A stretch of 64,000 nt of DNA from JAHJQQ01 sp963737555 (GCA_963737555.1 CAVTTB010000002.1:186001-250000), one strand, 5' to 3'. Positions 16,566 to 26,029 are shown, numbered from the stretch's first letter. Program-made: numbers and translations. The notes: a model not told the origin generated them from the letters alone.

Positions 16566-16680
16566 GTCACTGGGTGACAAACGACGCTGAAGATCTGTCC
16601 CCACAGCGGCGGTACATTACGTGCCACCCACCCGATGAGGGGTTGCAAGGGGAGAGAGCGGAATCTCTCCCCTTGCAGTC

Positions 16681-16764
16681 AGCCCGCGCAGAACTTGTTC
16701 GAGCAGGGCGGAATCAAGTTACAGCCCGCGCAGGACTTGTCCGAGCAGGGCGTAATCAAATAGC
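16681..16764. repeat. Two tandem 42-bp direct repeats at the 3' end of glnB
   Basis: The unit starting AGCCCGCGCAGAACTTGTTC at 16681 repeats at 16723 (AGCCCGCGCAGGACTTGTCC) with a few substitutions. The second copy runs a few bases into the last glnB codons. No ORF or clear hairpin explains it. Confidence 0.7.
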
Positions 16765-17094
16765 GTCGTTGTCCTGCTCGCCGGTACGGATGCGGATGAC
16801 TTTGATGACCTCGGTAACAAAAATTTTGCCATCGCCGATCTTGCCGGTGCGCGCGGCTTTGGTGATGACTTCGATGCAGCGCTCCACCTGATCGTCGCTG
16901 ATGACGATCTCCAGCTTCACCTTGGGTAGAAAATCCACCACATACTCGGCACCGCGATACAGTTCGGTGTGCCCCTTCTGCCGCCCGAAACCTTTCACCT
17001 CGATGGCCGTCATGCCGGCAATCCCGATTTCCGACAGCGCCTCGCGCACATCGTCCAATTTGAACGGCTTGATCACGGCTTCGATTTTTTTCAT
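16756..17094 (-). CDS. glnB: Nitrogen regulatory protein P-II
   Basis: The 112-residue P-II trimer subunit starts MKKIEAVIKPFKLDDVREAL, with the T-loop motif RGAEYVVDFLPK carrying the uridylylated Tyr51, and the C-terminal ATP site TGKIGDGKIFV. It relays glutamine and 2-oxoglutarate status to GlnE, NtrB and other targets in the cytoplasm. The T-loop VVDF is of GlnB type, and no amtB is adjacent, so GlnB is favoured over GlnK. It lies downstream of nadE on the same strand, a common pairing, with a 168-bp gap in which I recognise no promoter. Confidence 0.95.
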   Translation of the reverse strand: MKKIEAVIKPFKLDDVREALSEIGIAGMTAIEVKGFGRQKGHTELYRGAEYVVDFLPKVKLEIVISDDQVERCIEVITKAARTGKIGDGKIFVTEVIKVIRIRTGEQDNDAI

Positions 17095-17262
17095 GGTGCC
17101 TTCTCCAGGAGCCTCGGGGTGTTCATGGTGCGGTAAGATAGCGCAATTGCGAGCCTAAATGTAGGTTGGTTTCAGACTGCGGCCTAGGTTACGCGGCATC
17201 AATCCCGTTTTCTCGCCGCCGTTCAACCCGGCCGACACCGAGTAGAACGCAGCGCACAGCGG

Positions 17263-18906
17263 CTAGTTCTCGTCCGCAAACTGTGTCGCCAGATACCCTG
17301 AGGTGATCGGATAGCGGCGGTCACGGCCGAAGGCCCGCCGCGTGATGCGCACACCGGGCGGGGCCTGGCGGCGTTTGTATTCGTTACGCTCGACCATCCA
17401 TACCACCTTGCGCACGGTTTCGGCGGGAAAGCCCGCGGCGATGATCTCTTCGGGCGAGCGGTCCTGCTCGACATAATGCTCAAGGATCGCGTCCAACACC
17501 GAATACGGCGGCAAGGAGTCCTGGTCTTTCTGATCGGGGCGCAGTTCAGCCGACGGCGCGCGCTCGAGCACGCGATGCGGAATCACCTCGCCCAGCGAAT
17601 TTCTGTATTCCGCCAGTTTGTAGACCAGCGTCTTGGGGCAATCCTTGATCGGCGCGAAACCACCGGCCATGTCGCCATAGAGCGTCGCGTAACCGACCGC
17701 GACCTCGCTCTTGTTGCCGGTGGTGAGCAGTATTTTCCCCAGCTTGTTGGAAATCGCCATCAGGATCACGCCGCGTGAACGCGCCTGAATATTTTCCTCG
17801 GTGACATCCGCCGGCAGATCTTTGAACTCATCTTCCAGCGCATCGAGAAACGCCTTGAACGCGCCTTCGATGGGGATCACCCGATAGGTCACGCCCAGAC
17901 TGCGCGCCTGTGTGCGGGCATCCTCGACACTCATGTCGGCGGTGTAACGCGACGGCATCATCACCGCCTCGACATGTTCGGCGCCGATGGCATCCACGGC
18001 CAGCGCCAGCGTCAACGCGGAATCGATGCCGCCGGACAAACCAATGACCGCGCCTTTGAAACCATTCTTGCGGATGTAATCGCGTACACCCAGCACCAGT
18101 ACGGCGTAGATGCTGGCAATGTTATCCGCCCGCGCCGCGCACGCGCCGGGTATCGGCGTCAGGGTCGCGCCAATATCCAGATCGACTGGATACAAACCTT
18201 CGGCGCAGGCCGGCAGGCGCTGCGTCACGTCGCCTGCGGCATTCATCACGAACGATTCGCCATCGAATACCAGTTCATCCTGACCGCCGACCAGATTCAG
18301 ATACAGCACCGGCAGTTGCACTTCGCGCACGCGATCACGCACCACCGCCTCGCGGTCATTGCCCTTGCCGGCATGAAACGGCGAGGCATTGATGTTGAGT
18401 ATGCATTGCGCACCGGCGGCCTTGACCTGCTGCGCCGGCCCGGGACTCCAGATGTCTTCACAAATGGTGATGCCGAAACGCACGCCTTCGATGTCGACCA
18501 CGCACGGCTCGGTGCCCGGCGTGAAGTAACGTTTCTCATCGAACACGCTGTAGTTCGGCAGATGCTGTTTGTGCGCCGTAGCGATAATCTGCCCGTCGCG
18601 AATCACCGAGGCGGCGTTGTACAAACCGCCGGTGGCATGCTGAGGATGACCGACGACCATGTGAATGCCGTGGACCTCGCGCTTGATCCGTTCCAATGCC
18701 GCCAGCACATAGACATGCATGCCGGGGCGCAACAGCAGGTCTTCGGGTGGATAGCCGGTGAGTGCCAGTTCGGGAAACACAATCAGCTGCGCATTGAATT
18801 CATCGCGGGCGCGTAGCGCCGCATCGATCACCTGTTGCGCGTTGCCGCGCACGTCGCCCACCAACAGGTTGATCTGGGCCATGACGATGCGGAGGCGGTT
18901 TGGCAT
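17263..18906 (-). CDS. nadE: NAD+ synthase, glutamine-hydrolysing
   Basis: The protein of about 547 residues has an N-terminal nitrilase-type glutaminase domain (catalytic Glu in FPELALTGYPPEDLL, Lys region, Cys in FGITICEDIW) and a C-terminal NAD synthase domain with the PP-loop GLSGGIDSALTLALA and TTGNKSEVAVGYATLYGD. It amidates nicotinate adenine dinucleotide to NAD+ using glutamine. I prefer the start at 18906 (MPNRLRIVMAQINLLVGD) because family members begin there; an in-frame ATG at 18939 adds 11 residues. The frame is intact. A short palindrome occupies the upstream gap. Confidence 0.95.
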   Translation of the reverse strand: MPNRLRIVMAQINLLVGDVRGNAQQVIDAALRARDEFNAQLIVFPELALTGYPPEDLLLRPGMHVYVLAALERIKREVHGIHMVVGHPQHATGGLYNAASVIRDGQIIATAHKQHLPNYSVFDEKRYFTPGTEPCVVDIEGVRFGITICEDIWSPGPAQQVKAAGAQCILNINASPFHAGKGNDREAVVRDRVREVQLPVLYLNLVGGQDELVFDGESFVMNAAGDVTQRLPACAEGLYPVDLDIGATLTPIPGACAARADNIASIYAVLVLGVRDYIRKNGFKGAVIGLSGGIDSALTLALAVDAIGAEHVEAVMMPSRYTADMSVEDARTQARSLGVTYRVIPIEGAFKAFLDALEDEFKDLPADVTEENIQARSRGVILMAISNKLGKILLTTGNKSEVAVGYATLYGDMAGGFAPIKDCPKTLVYKLAEYRNSLGEVIPHRVLERAPSAELRPDQKDQDSLPPYSVLDAILEHYVEQDRSPEEIIAAGFPAETVRKVVWMVERNEYKRRQAPPGVRITRRAFGRDRRYPITSGYLATQFADEN

Positions 18907-18962
18907 ATCGACGGTTCGCTCTGGCGTTATCTGTAACATTCAACCGCAAAAGATTAACTGCT

Positions 18963-19110
18963 TTGCCACGGAAAACACGGAAAGCACGGACAATCTAATA
19001 ACTGTTAAGTAATGATGCGCACGCCAACAGCGTGGTCACTCTGAGGACAATGTATTATCCGACAACACGACCATTGATGACATCCGTACTTTCCGTGTTT
19101 TCCGTGGCAA
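18963..19110. repeat. Inverted repeat TTGCCACGGAAAACACGG / CCGTGTTTTCCGTGGCAA
   Basis: Nearly perfect arms (18963-18991 and 19084-19110) bracket about 90 bp of unrelated sequence between sucD and nadE. It forms its own family in this window; no ORF is inside. Confidence 0.8.
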
Positions 19111-19142
19111 AAAGGTGTTTTCCTTAGCGTGCTGAAAACACC

Positions 19143-20012
19143 CTAACCCAACCGCTCCGCCATGCGCGCGCCCATATCCGCAGGCGAACGCACGACACTG
19201 ACACCGGCCGCTTCGAGCGCGGCGATCTTGGCGGTGGCCGTGCCCTGACCGCCGCTGATGATGGCGCCGGCGTGACCCATGCGTTTGCCCTTCGGTGCAG
19301 TGACACCGGCGATATACGCGACCACGGGCTTGGTCACCTTGGCACGAATGTAATCGGCGGCCTCTTCCTCGGCGCTGCCGCCGATTTCGCCGACCATGAT
19401 AATGCCCTGCGTGGCCGCATCGTCCTGAAACAGTTCCAGACAATCGATAAAGCTCATGCCATGAATCGGATCGCCGCCGATGCCGACGCAGGTGGTCTGG
19501 CCCAAACCGGCATTCGTCGTCTGAAACACAGCTTCATAGGTCAACGTACCGGAGCGCGAAACGATACCGATCTTGCCGGGCCGATGAATTGCGCCGGGCA
19601 TGATGCCGATCTTGCAGGCGCCGGGCGTGATGATGCCGGGACAGTTCGGCCCGATCAGGCGCGCATCCGAACCCGTGAGTGCCGCGCGCACCTTGAGCAT
19701 GTCCAACACCGGAATGCCTTCGGTGATGCACACAATCACCTTGATGCCCGCATCGGCCGCTTCGAGAATCGCATCGGCCGCGAAAGCCGCCGGCACGTAG
19801 ATCATGGTCGCATCCGCGCCGGTCTCGCGCACCGCCGCCGCGACGGTATCGAACACCGGCCGATCGAGATGCGTCAGTCCACCCTTGCCCGGCGTCACGC
19901 CGCCGACCAGCTGTGTTCCATAGGCAATCGCCTGCTCGGAATGAAATGTCCCCTGCTTGCCGGTGAAGCCCTGGCAGATGACCTTGGTGTGCTTGTCGAC
20001 GAGAATACTCAT
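19143..20012 (-). CDS. sucD: Succinyl-CoA ligase alpha subunit
   Basis: The 289-residue protein starts MSILVDKHTKVICQGFTGKQG, carrying the CoA-binding Rossmann domain. It continues with the ATP-citrate-lyase/succinyl-CoA ligase signature and the active-site phospho-His region GKRMGHAGAIISGGQGTA. It forms the TCA-cycle enzyme converting succinyl-CoA to succinate with SucC. The ATG at 20012 is the conserved N-terminus; the longer in-frame extension upstream is translated repeat DNA. It is separated from sucC by a 176-bp repeat element, unusual for a pair that normally overlaps or abuts. Confidence 0.96.
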   Translation of the reverse strand: MSILVDKHTKVICQGFTGKQGTFHSEQAIAYGTQLVGGVTPGKGGLTHLDRPVFDTVAAAVRETGADATMIYVPAAFAADAILEAADAGIKVIVCITEGIPVLDMLKVRAALTGSDARLIGPNCPGIITPGACKIGIMPGAIHRPGKIGIVSRSGTLTYEAVFQTTNAGLGQTTCVGIGGDPIHGMSFIDCLELFQDDAATQGIIMVGEIGGSAEEEAADYIRAKVTKPVVAYIAGVTAPKGKRMGHAGAIISGGQGTATAKIAALEAAGVSVVRSPADMGARMAERLG

Positions 20013-20041
20013 CTCATGAACCTTGCAGTAGAAACCCGTTT

Positions 20042-20217
20042 TGAACCGCCAAGACGCCAAGGACGCCAAGAAAGAAATACTTGGAACCGCCAAGGCGCCA
20101 AGACGCCAAGGTAACTAATGAAAAGCTATGTCGCTTTTTCAATAATCATTCTTGGCGTCTTGGCGCCTTGGCGGTTCAAACGGTTTCTTGGCGTCCTTGG
20201 CGTCTTGGCGGTTCCCA
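20042..20217. repeat. GAACCGCCAAGACGCCAAGG palindromic element inserted between sucC and sucD
   Basis: Left arm: two offset copies of GAACCGCCAAGACGCCAAG-like sequence. Right arm: inverted copies ending CTTGGCGTCTTGGCGGTTC. Between them is a core with GAAAAG and CTTTTTC in inverted orientation (AATGAAAAGC...TTTTTCAATAATC). The same arms and core occur at 45904-46067, and arms with a different core at 30785-30995. Confidence 0.9.
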
Positions 20218-20226
20218 GTAAATTAT

Positions 20227-21390
20227 TCAGCCACGAACCGCCGCCACCGCCTTCTGCGCCGCATCGGTCAGCGCGTCCGCGGCGATGATGGACAGGCCCG
20301 AGTTGGCCAGCAATTCGCGACCACGTTCGACGTTGGTGCCTTCCAGGCGCACCACCACCGGCAGATGCACATCGACTTCGCGCACCGCTTGGATGATGCC
20401 TTCTGCGATCAAATCGCAGCGCACGATGCCGCCGAAAATATTCACCAGAATCGCGCGCACGTTTTTGTCCGAGAGAATCAGCTTGAACGCCTCGGCAACT
20501 TTATCCGCGGTCGCGCCACCGCCGACATCGAGAAAATTCGCCGGTTCGCCGCCGTGCAGTTTGATCAGATCCATGGTCGCCATGGCCAGTCCGGCGCCAT
20601 TGACCATACAGGCGATATTGCCGTCGAGCGTGACGTAATTCAGACCGTGTTCGTGCGCGCTGCGTTCTTTGATCTCTTCCTGATTCGGATCACGCCAATC
20701 GGCGAGCAGCTTCTGTCGATACAACGCGTTGTCGTCGACATTGATCTTGCAGTCCAGCGCCAGCACGCGACCGTCTTCGGTCACCACCAGCGGATTGATC
20801 TCGATCAGACTCAGATCCTTGTCCTGAAACAGTTGCGCGAGTTTCAGCACGATGCGCGTGAATTGATTCACCAAATCACCCTGCAGACCGAGACCGAAGG
20901 CGAGCTTGCGGCATTGATACGGCTGCAGGCCGGCGGCCGGATCGGCGTATTCGGTGAGAATCGCTTGCGGATCGCGTGCGGCGACTTCTTCGATGTCCAT
21001 GCCGCCGGAACTCGATGCCATCACCACCACGCGCCGCCGCACGCGATCGACCAGCGCACCGAGATACAGTTCGCGCGCGATCGCCAGCGGTTCTTCGATC
21101 AGCAGGGCCTCGATGGGTAGACCCTCGGCCGCGCTTTGGCCGGTGACCAACTTCGTCCCCAACAGCGCGCCGGCCTGCTGTTCGACGGCGGCGAGATCGT
21201 CCACCAATTTGATGCCGCCGGCCTTGCCGCGTCCGCCCGCATGCACCTGCGCCTTCAGCACCCAGCGCGCGCCGCCGAGTTCGCGCGCGGCGTTGGCCGC
21301 TTCGAGCGTGGTGCGCGCGACAGCGCCACGCGGCACCGGGATGCCGTAGTCGGTCAACAAGCGTTTGGCTTGGTATTCGTGGAGGTTCAT
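20227..21390 (-). CDS. sucC: Succinyl-CoA ligase beta subunit (ADP-forming)
   Basis: The 387-residue protein begins MNLHEYQAKRLLTDYGIPVP with an ATP-grasp nucleotide-binding half (WVLKAQVHAGGRGKAGGIKL). It ends with the ligase domain containing GGEPANFLDVGGGAT and VNIFGGIVRCDLIAEGI, the loops contacting the phosphohistidine of SucD. The length is the usual one and the frame is intact. It would be cotranscribed with sucD through the intervening repeat element. The 178-bp space before the divergent PP0621 gene must hold its promoter, but I see no convincing -35/-10 pair. Confidence 0.96.
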   Translation of the reverse strand: MNLHEYQAKRLLTDYGIPVPRGAVARTTLEAANAARELGGARWVLKAQVHAGGRGKAGGIKLVDDLAAVEQQAGALLGTKLVTGQSAAEGLPIEALLIEEPLAIARELYLGALVDRVRRRVVVMASSSGGMDIEEVAARDPQAILTEYADPAAGLQPYQCRKLAFGLGLQGDLVNQFTRIVLKLAQLFQDKDLSLIEINPLVVTEDGRVLALDCKINVDDNALYRQKLLADWRDPNQEEIKERSAHEHGLNYVTLDGNIACMVNGAGLAMATMDLIKLHGGEPANFLDVGGGATADKVAEAFKLILSDKNVRAILVNIFGGIVRCDLIAEGIIQAVREVDVHLPVVVRLEGTNVERGRELLANSGLSIIAADALTDAAQKAVAAVRG

Positions 21391-21568
21391 GGATGTGCGG
21401 TTAAAGGGTTTAAGAGCCGTTTATCCTTCATGTGGCGGATGAATGATTCCAACGCAGGCTCGCGCTAAAGAGGCTACACATAATAGGCCGTGCATTTTGA
21501 AGCAATACCCGCCCGCAGGCAAAAGGACTTTGCTTGCGCGCCTTCCTGCGAACCCGGAAACTACACCG

Positions 21569-21799
21569 ATGGGACTTATACGACTCATCTTGCTGGTTGT
21601 GCTCGGCGCAGTGTTGTATCGCCTGTGGAAACGCTGGCGCGAACGCCAAGCGGCCCAGCGCACGCCGGTTACCCACGACCAGGGTCACATGCTGGCCTGC
21701 GCGCACTGTGGCACCTTCGTACCCGAACACGATGCCGTGCGCGAGGGCACCCAGGTCTATTGCTGCGCGGCGCACCGGGACGCGCATCGCTCATCATGA
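21569..21799 (+). CDS. PP0621-family small membrane protein with C-terminal Cys cluster
   Basis: The 76-residue protein has an N-terminal transmembrane helix (LIRLILLVVLGAVLYRLW), a basic stretch (KRWRERQAAQR), and a C-terminal zinc-ribbon-like part: MLACAHCGTFVPE, then VYCCAAHRDAHR. It belongs to the PP0621 family, small proteins usually encoded immediately before a PilS-type sensor kinase. Its stop overlaps the pilS start (ATGA at 21796-21799), so the two are translationally coupled. Function is unknown; a role in metal or redox sensing for PilS is only a guess from context. Confidence 0.8.
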   Translation: MGLIRLILLVVLGAVLYRLWKRWRERQAAQRTPVTHDQGHMLACAHCGTFVPEHDAVREGTQVYCCAAHRDAHRSS

Positions 21800-23401
21800 G
21801 CTTCATAAACAACGACCGAGCCGACCTGGATGCCGACCGCCAGGAATCCCTGACCTGGCGACCCCTGCGCTTCCTCACACTGTACCGCCTGACACTCGCC
21901 GGCCTGCTGGTGACATTATTCTTCACCCTGCCCGGCAGCAAATCGCTGGGCAGCGAGTTCCCGTGGTTGTTCGCCGTCACCAGCCTGGGCTACCTGGCTT
22001 TCGCCCTGGTCGCCGGCTTTGCGGCGCGCCTGCGCCGTCCGCAATATGCGCGTGCAGGTTTTCGTGCAGGTGCTGGTGGATATCCTCGTCATTGTCCTGT
22101 TGATGCATGCCGGCAGCGGACTGGGGAGTGGACTGGGCATTCTGCTGGTGTTGGCGGTGGCGGTCGGTGGCATGCTGCTGCCGGGGCAAATGGCCTATTT
22201 CTTCGCCGCCGTGGCGACGCTCGCCGTATTCGGCGAGATCGGTCTGTCCGTGCTGGAGGCACCCGGAGGAAATAGCGAGGACTTCACCCGCGCCGGATTG
22301 CTGGGCGCGACCCTGTTCACCACCGCCGTCATCGCCCATCTGATCGCCCGGCATATCCGTGAGACCGAGGCGCTGGCAGAACAGCGCGGCGTCGATCTGG
22401 CCAATCTCTCGCGCCTCAACGAGCACGTCATCCAGCGCTTGCAGTCCGGCATTCTGGTGATCGATGAACACGACCAGGTACGCCTGGCGAACGACACCGC
22501 CTGGGTCATGCTGCAAGCCCCGCGCGAACGCGGCGGCGGTCACTTGCAGGCGCTCTCACCGGAACTTGCCAACCAACTCCGGCGTTGGCGCGGCGAACCG
22601 GGCTACAACCCGGAGATCTTCACGCCCGCGCAGTCGCAAGCCAGCCTGATGCCGCGCTTCACCGCGCTCGGCCGGCAGCGTGGCGGCGCCACCTTAATCT
22701 TTCTGGAAGACACCGCCGCGCTCGCCCAGCAGGCGCAGCAGATGAAACTCGCCGCGCTGGGCCGACTCACGGCCAGCATCGCCCACGAAATCCGCAACCC
22801 GCTCGGCGCCATCAGTCACGCCGGTCAACTGCTGGCGGAATCGGCGCATCTCGACAGTGGCGAACAACGCCTGACCGAGATCATCCGCGATCACAGTCAG
22901 CGCGTGAACACCATTATCGAAAACGTGCTGCAATTGTCGCGACGCGGCCAGACCAATCCGCAGACACTGGCCATCGCCGACTGGCTGCACGACTTCGTCG
23001 ATGAACTAATCCGCTGCGAAAAACTCACGCCTGAACAACTGACGCTGACGATCGAACTCGACACCCTGAACGTGCACATCGACCCGGGTCAACTGCATCA
23101 AGTGCTGTGGAATCTGACCCACAACGCGCTGCAACACGGCGGCGGCGTATTGGAACTGCGGCTTGGTCTGAACGCCGCGCAGCAACCGTGTCTGGAAGTA
23201 CTCGACCGCGGCGCCGGCATCGCCGCCAACGTGGAAGGAGAAATCTTCGAGCCGTTCTTTACCACTGCCGCCAGCGGCACCGGCCTGGGCCTGTATCTGG
23301 CACGTGAACTCTGCGAGCTGAACCGCGCGCGCCTCAGCTATGAACCGCGTCGCGGCGGCGGCAGTTGTTTCCGCATCACTTTCTTGCAGCACAGCCTGTA
23401 G
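21796..23401 (+). CDS. pilS: PilS sensor histidine kinase (one frameshift)
   Basis: An N-terminal membrane domain with about six helices spans a frameshift: the frame starting MSFINNDRADLDADRQES runs to about 22040, and the second frame continues from VQVFVQVLVDILVIVLL. Removing one C in GCGCGTGCAG near 22045 joins them. Next come a PAS-like domain (NEHVIQRLQSGILVIDEHDQV), HisKA with the phosphorylated His in LTASIAHEIRNPLGAISHAG, and an HATPase_c domain (NLTHNALQHGG, DRGAGI, GTGLGLYLARELCEL). It should phosphorylate PilR to control pilin expression. The repaired length, about 534, fits PilS. Confidence 0.9.
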
Positions 23402-23434
23402 GAAACCGGAAATCCGTCACTACGAACGTCCACC

Positions 23435-23570
23435 CGTCATTGCGAGCGCATCCGTCATTGCGAGGAGCGTAGCGACGAAGCAATCTCCAAACTGTTGACT
23501 CTGCCGTTGGAGATGCTTCGCTTTGCTGCAATGACGGTCTCCGGACGCAGATTGCTTCGTCGCAATGACG
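23435..23570. repeat. GTCATTGCGAG ... CGCAATGACG palindromic cluster
   Basis: Several direct and inverted copies of GTCATTGCGAGGAGCGTAGCGACGAAGCAATCTCC-like units and its complement occur, split here as short blocks. They separate pilS from pilR, which in most relatives overlap or abut. A second copy lies at 36013-36080. Confidence 0.85.
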
Positions 23571-23583
23571 AATTAAATGTAAG

Positions 23584-24981
23584 ATGTCCGCCATGACCCA
23601 ATATACCGCTTTGGTCGTCGACGACGAGCCGGATATCCGCGAGCTCCTGGAGATCACGCTCGGCCGCATGGACATCGCCACCCGCGCCGCGGGCAATCTC
23701 GCCGAGGCGCGCGCGCAGCTGGCACAAACGAATTTCGATATTTGTCTGACCGACATGCGCCTGCCGGATGGCAATGGCATCGAGCTGGTGGAACTCATTC
23801 AAAGCCAGCGCCCCGACCTGCCCGTCGCGGTCATCACCGCGCACGGCAGCATGGAAGCCGCGGTGCAGGCACTGAAGGCCGGCGCCTTCGATTTCGTCTC
23901 CAAGCCGGTCGATCTGGCGATGTTGCGCAATCTGGTCAGCACCGCGCTGAGACTCTCCGACACCAAGTCCTTTCCGCAACGTGATCGCCGCTCGCGTGAC
24001 GAACTCATCGGCGACGCACCGGCCATGCAGGCGATTCGCTCGACCATCGCCAAACTCGCGCGCAGTCAGGCACCGGTGTACATCGGCGGCGAATCCGGTA
24101 CCGGCAAGGAACGCGTGGCGCGGCTGATCCACACAAAAGGTCCGCGCGGCGACCATCCGTTCATTGCCGTGAACTGCGGGGCGATCCCCGCCGACCTGAT
24201 GGAAAGCGAATTCTTCGGCCATAAGAAGGGCAGCTTCACCGGCGCGATCAGCGATAAAGATGGGCTGTTCCAGGCCGCCGACGGCGGCACTTTATTCCTC
24301 GACGAGGTCGCCGAGCTGCCGCTGCACATGCAGGTGAAGCTGCTGCGCGTCATTCAGGAGAAGGCCGTCAAACCGATCGGCGCGCAGCGCGAAGTGTCCG
24401 TCGACGTGCGCGTGCTCTCGGCCACGCACAAGAACCTTGCCCAACTGGTGCAGGACGGCAGCTTCCGTCAGGATTTGTATTACCGCCTGAACGTCATCGA
24501 ACTCCGCGTGCCGCCGTTGCGCGAACGCGGCAGCGGCGACATTGCCAAGCTCGCCGAGCACTTCCTGGCCGAACTCGCCCACCGCGCTGGCCGCACCGCC
24601 AGACTCGGCGACGACGCCCTCGCCGCGCTGAACGCGTATGCCTTCCCCGGCAATGTGCGCGAACTGGAGAACATCCTCGAACGCGCGCTGACCTTATGCG
24701 AAGCCGACACCCTGCACGCCGCCGATCTGCATTTGCCGCAGGCCGACATGACGCTGGCGACTGCACCTTCCATGTCCGCCACATCGGGTGCCGAAACACT
24801 CACCGCGTCCATCCCCGCGCCGGACGGACTACCGCTGGAAAGTTTCATGGACCAGGTCGAACGCGAGGCCATCCTCAAGGCGCTGGAGAAGACGCAGAAC
24901 AACAAGACCGCCGCGGCGAAGCTGCTGGGGATTACGTTTCGCGCGCTGCGCTATCGGTTGAAGAGGTTGGGGTTGGAATAG
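23584..24981 (+). CDS. pilR: PilR, NtrC-family sigma-54 response regulator
   Basis: The 465-residue protein has a receiver domain (acidic DDEPD, phospho-Asp in CLTDMRLPDGNG, Lys in SKPVDL), a sigma-54 AAA+ domain (Walker A GGESGTGKERVARLIH, the sigma-54-contacting loop KGSFTGAISD with Ser in place of Ala in GAFTGA, Walker B GGTLFLDEVAEL, R-finger LRERG), and a C-terminal Fis-type helix-turn-helix (NNKTAAAKLLGITFRALRYR). Phosphorylated by PilS, it would activate the sigma-54 promoter of pilA at 25913-25930. The frame is intact. Confidence 0.95.
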   Translation: MSAMTQYTALVVDDEPDIRELLEITLGRMDIATRAAGNLAEARAQLAQTNFDICLTDMRLPDGNGIELVELIQSQRPDLPVAVITAHGSMEAAVQALKAGAFDFVSKPVDLAMLRNLVSTALRLSDTKSFPQRDRRSRDELIGDAPAMQAIRSTIAKLARSQAPVYIGGESGTGKERVARLIHTKGPRGDHPFIAVNCGAIPADLMESEFFGHKKGSFTGAISDKDGLFQAADGGTLFLDEVAELPLHMQVKLLRVIQEKAVKPIGAQREVSVDVRVLSATHKNLAQLVQDGSFRQDLYYRLNVIELRVPPLRERGSGDIAKLAEHFLAELAHRAGRTARLGDDALAALNAYAFPGNVRELENILERALTLCEADTLHAADLHLPQADMTLATAPSMSATSGAETLTASIPAPDGLPLESFMDQVEREAILKALEKTQNNKTAAAKLLGITFRALRYRLKRLGLE

Positions 24982-24988
24982 GCCTGAC

Positions 24989-25313
24989 TCAGGCCGCGAA
25001 AACCACGGCAACGCGACCGGCGGTGGCGCTTCGACGCGCCGGGCCAACGACAATTTGCACATCGCGACCGAGGCGCGTCAGGCAATCGAGCATTTTCGCT
25101 TCGCTGATGCCCCGAAACTGACCGCGCAGCATTTTCGACAATTTCGGCTGAGTCATGCCGAGCACTTCGGCGGCCTGCTGCTGGCTCCAGCGGCGGCCCT
25201 TGATGATCTCGCCGATCTTCGTCGCAAGCTGCGCCTTGACGAGCATTTCGTCGGCGTCGGCATGTACCCAAATCGGCGTAGACGTTGCCGCTGCCTTTTT
25301 CGATATCGATCAT
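24989..25313 (-). CDS. XRE-family antitoxin, HigA-type (one frameshift)
   Basis: The N-terminus MIDIEKGSGNVYADLG in one frame joins LVKAQLATKIGEIIKGRRWS in the next. Removing one T near 25268 gives DLGHADADEMLVKAQL, close to the usual family spelling. The core is a Cro/C1-type helix-turn-helix (QQQAAEVLGMTQPKLSKMLRG). About 107 residues in total. It should bind and neutralise the adjacent RelE/HigB-like toxin and repress the operon. The start overlaps the toxin stop (ATGA at 25310-25313). It is transcribed against pilR and pilA. Confidence 0.8.
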
Positions 25314-25662
25314 GTCTGTTCTCCCATAGCATGCGCTTGTGCCGCTTTCAGCCGTTCGCGGATCACGTCCATGTCCGGTTTGGGCGTTGCGATGCCATGC
25401 TTTGATTTCTTCTGGAAGCAATGCAAGACATAGACCGCATGACCGAACTTCACGGTGTAGACCGCGCGGTAAGTATTGCCATCGGTATCCTTCACCACTT
25501 CCAGAACACCCGCCGACCCGAAGCCCTTGAGCCGGTTTTGCCTGCTCATGCTTCTTACCGATCTGCGCCAAGTACAAGGCGAAAGCCGAACGTGTCTTGC
25601 ACGGCATCCGGCATCGCCCTCAAGTCCTTCCTGGACGAGGCAATCCAATATAGAGGCTCCAT
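25310..25662 (-). CDS. RelE/HigB-like (phage Gp49-like) toxin (two frameshifts)
   Basis: Three frames join to about 117 residues, the family length: MEPLYWIASSRKDLRAMPDA, then ALYLAQIGKKHEQAKP, then LKGFGSAGVLEVVKDTDG and VYTVKFGHAVYVLHCFQKKS ending near KPDMDVIRERLKAA. One extra C near 25582 and one extra G near 25547 account for the breaks. The family are ribosome-dependent or free mRNA endonucleases with Lys/Arg-rich active sites (here KKSKHG). Toxin precedes antitoxin, as in higBA. Three frameshifts across the pair may all be sequence errors, but true decay of the module is also possible. Confidence 0.75.
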
Positions 25663-25912
25663 TCGCCAAATTATGCCCACATAGGCATAACAGGCGCAAA
25701 CCTGTTTAAAACTGACGCCCCACGTCACCCACTGACCCGCCGGATCACCTGGGCAGGTGACGCAACGCGTCACTTCATGCCGATTTCCGTGACGCGGGGC
25801 CACCTGCGACTCGACCCAGGTCACACATCACATCATCGCCACCTAAAGAAATCAGCCGCTTGGACGTAACCCTCCCTGTCCGGCGGCGAATGAGGACTCG
25901 GGCCACACCGAT

Positions 25913-25930
25913 CTGGCACGACCCCTGCTA
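25913..25930 (+). promoter_or_regulatory. Sigma-54 promoter of pilA
   Basis: CTGGCACGACCCCTGCTA matches the RpoN consensus (YTGGCACG-N4-TTGCW) with the GG at 25915-25916 and GC at 25927-25928 at the required 10-nt spacing. Transcription would start about 25940, giving a leader of about 90 nt. It faces pilA, with pilR 0.9 kb upstream. Confidence 0.92.
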
Positions 25931-26029
25931 CAGCTACCGACAAGATCGGTTACCCGGCCGGCGGTCCCAACACCGCCCACCAGGACTTCCCCGGTCGGCA
26001 GATTACTCATCCATTACAGGAGATACACC

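Noticed and set aside
22019..22100. Programmed ribosomal frameshifting in pilS or other broken genes
   Set aside because: The break sites lack a common slippery heptamer or downstream structure, and they occur in unrelated genes; single-base sequence errors explain them better.
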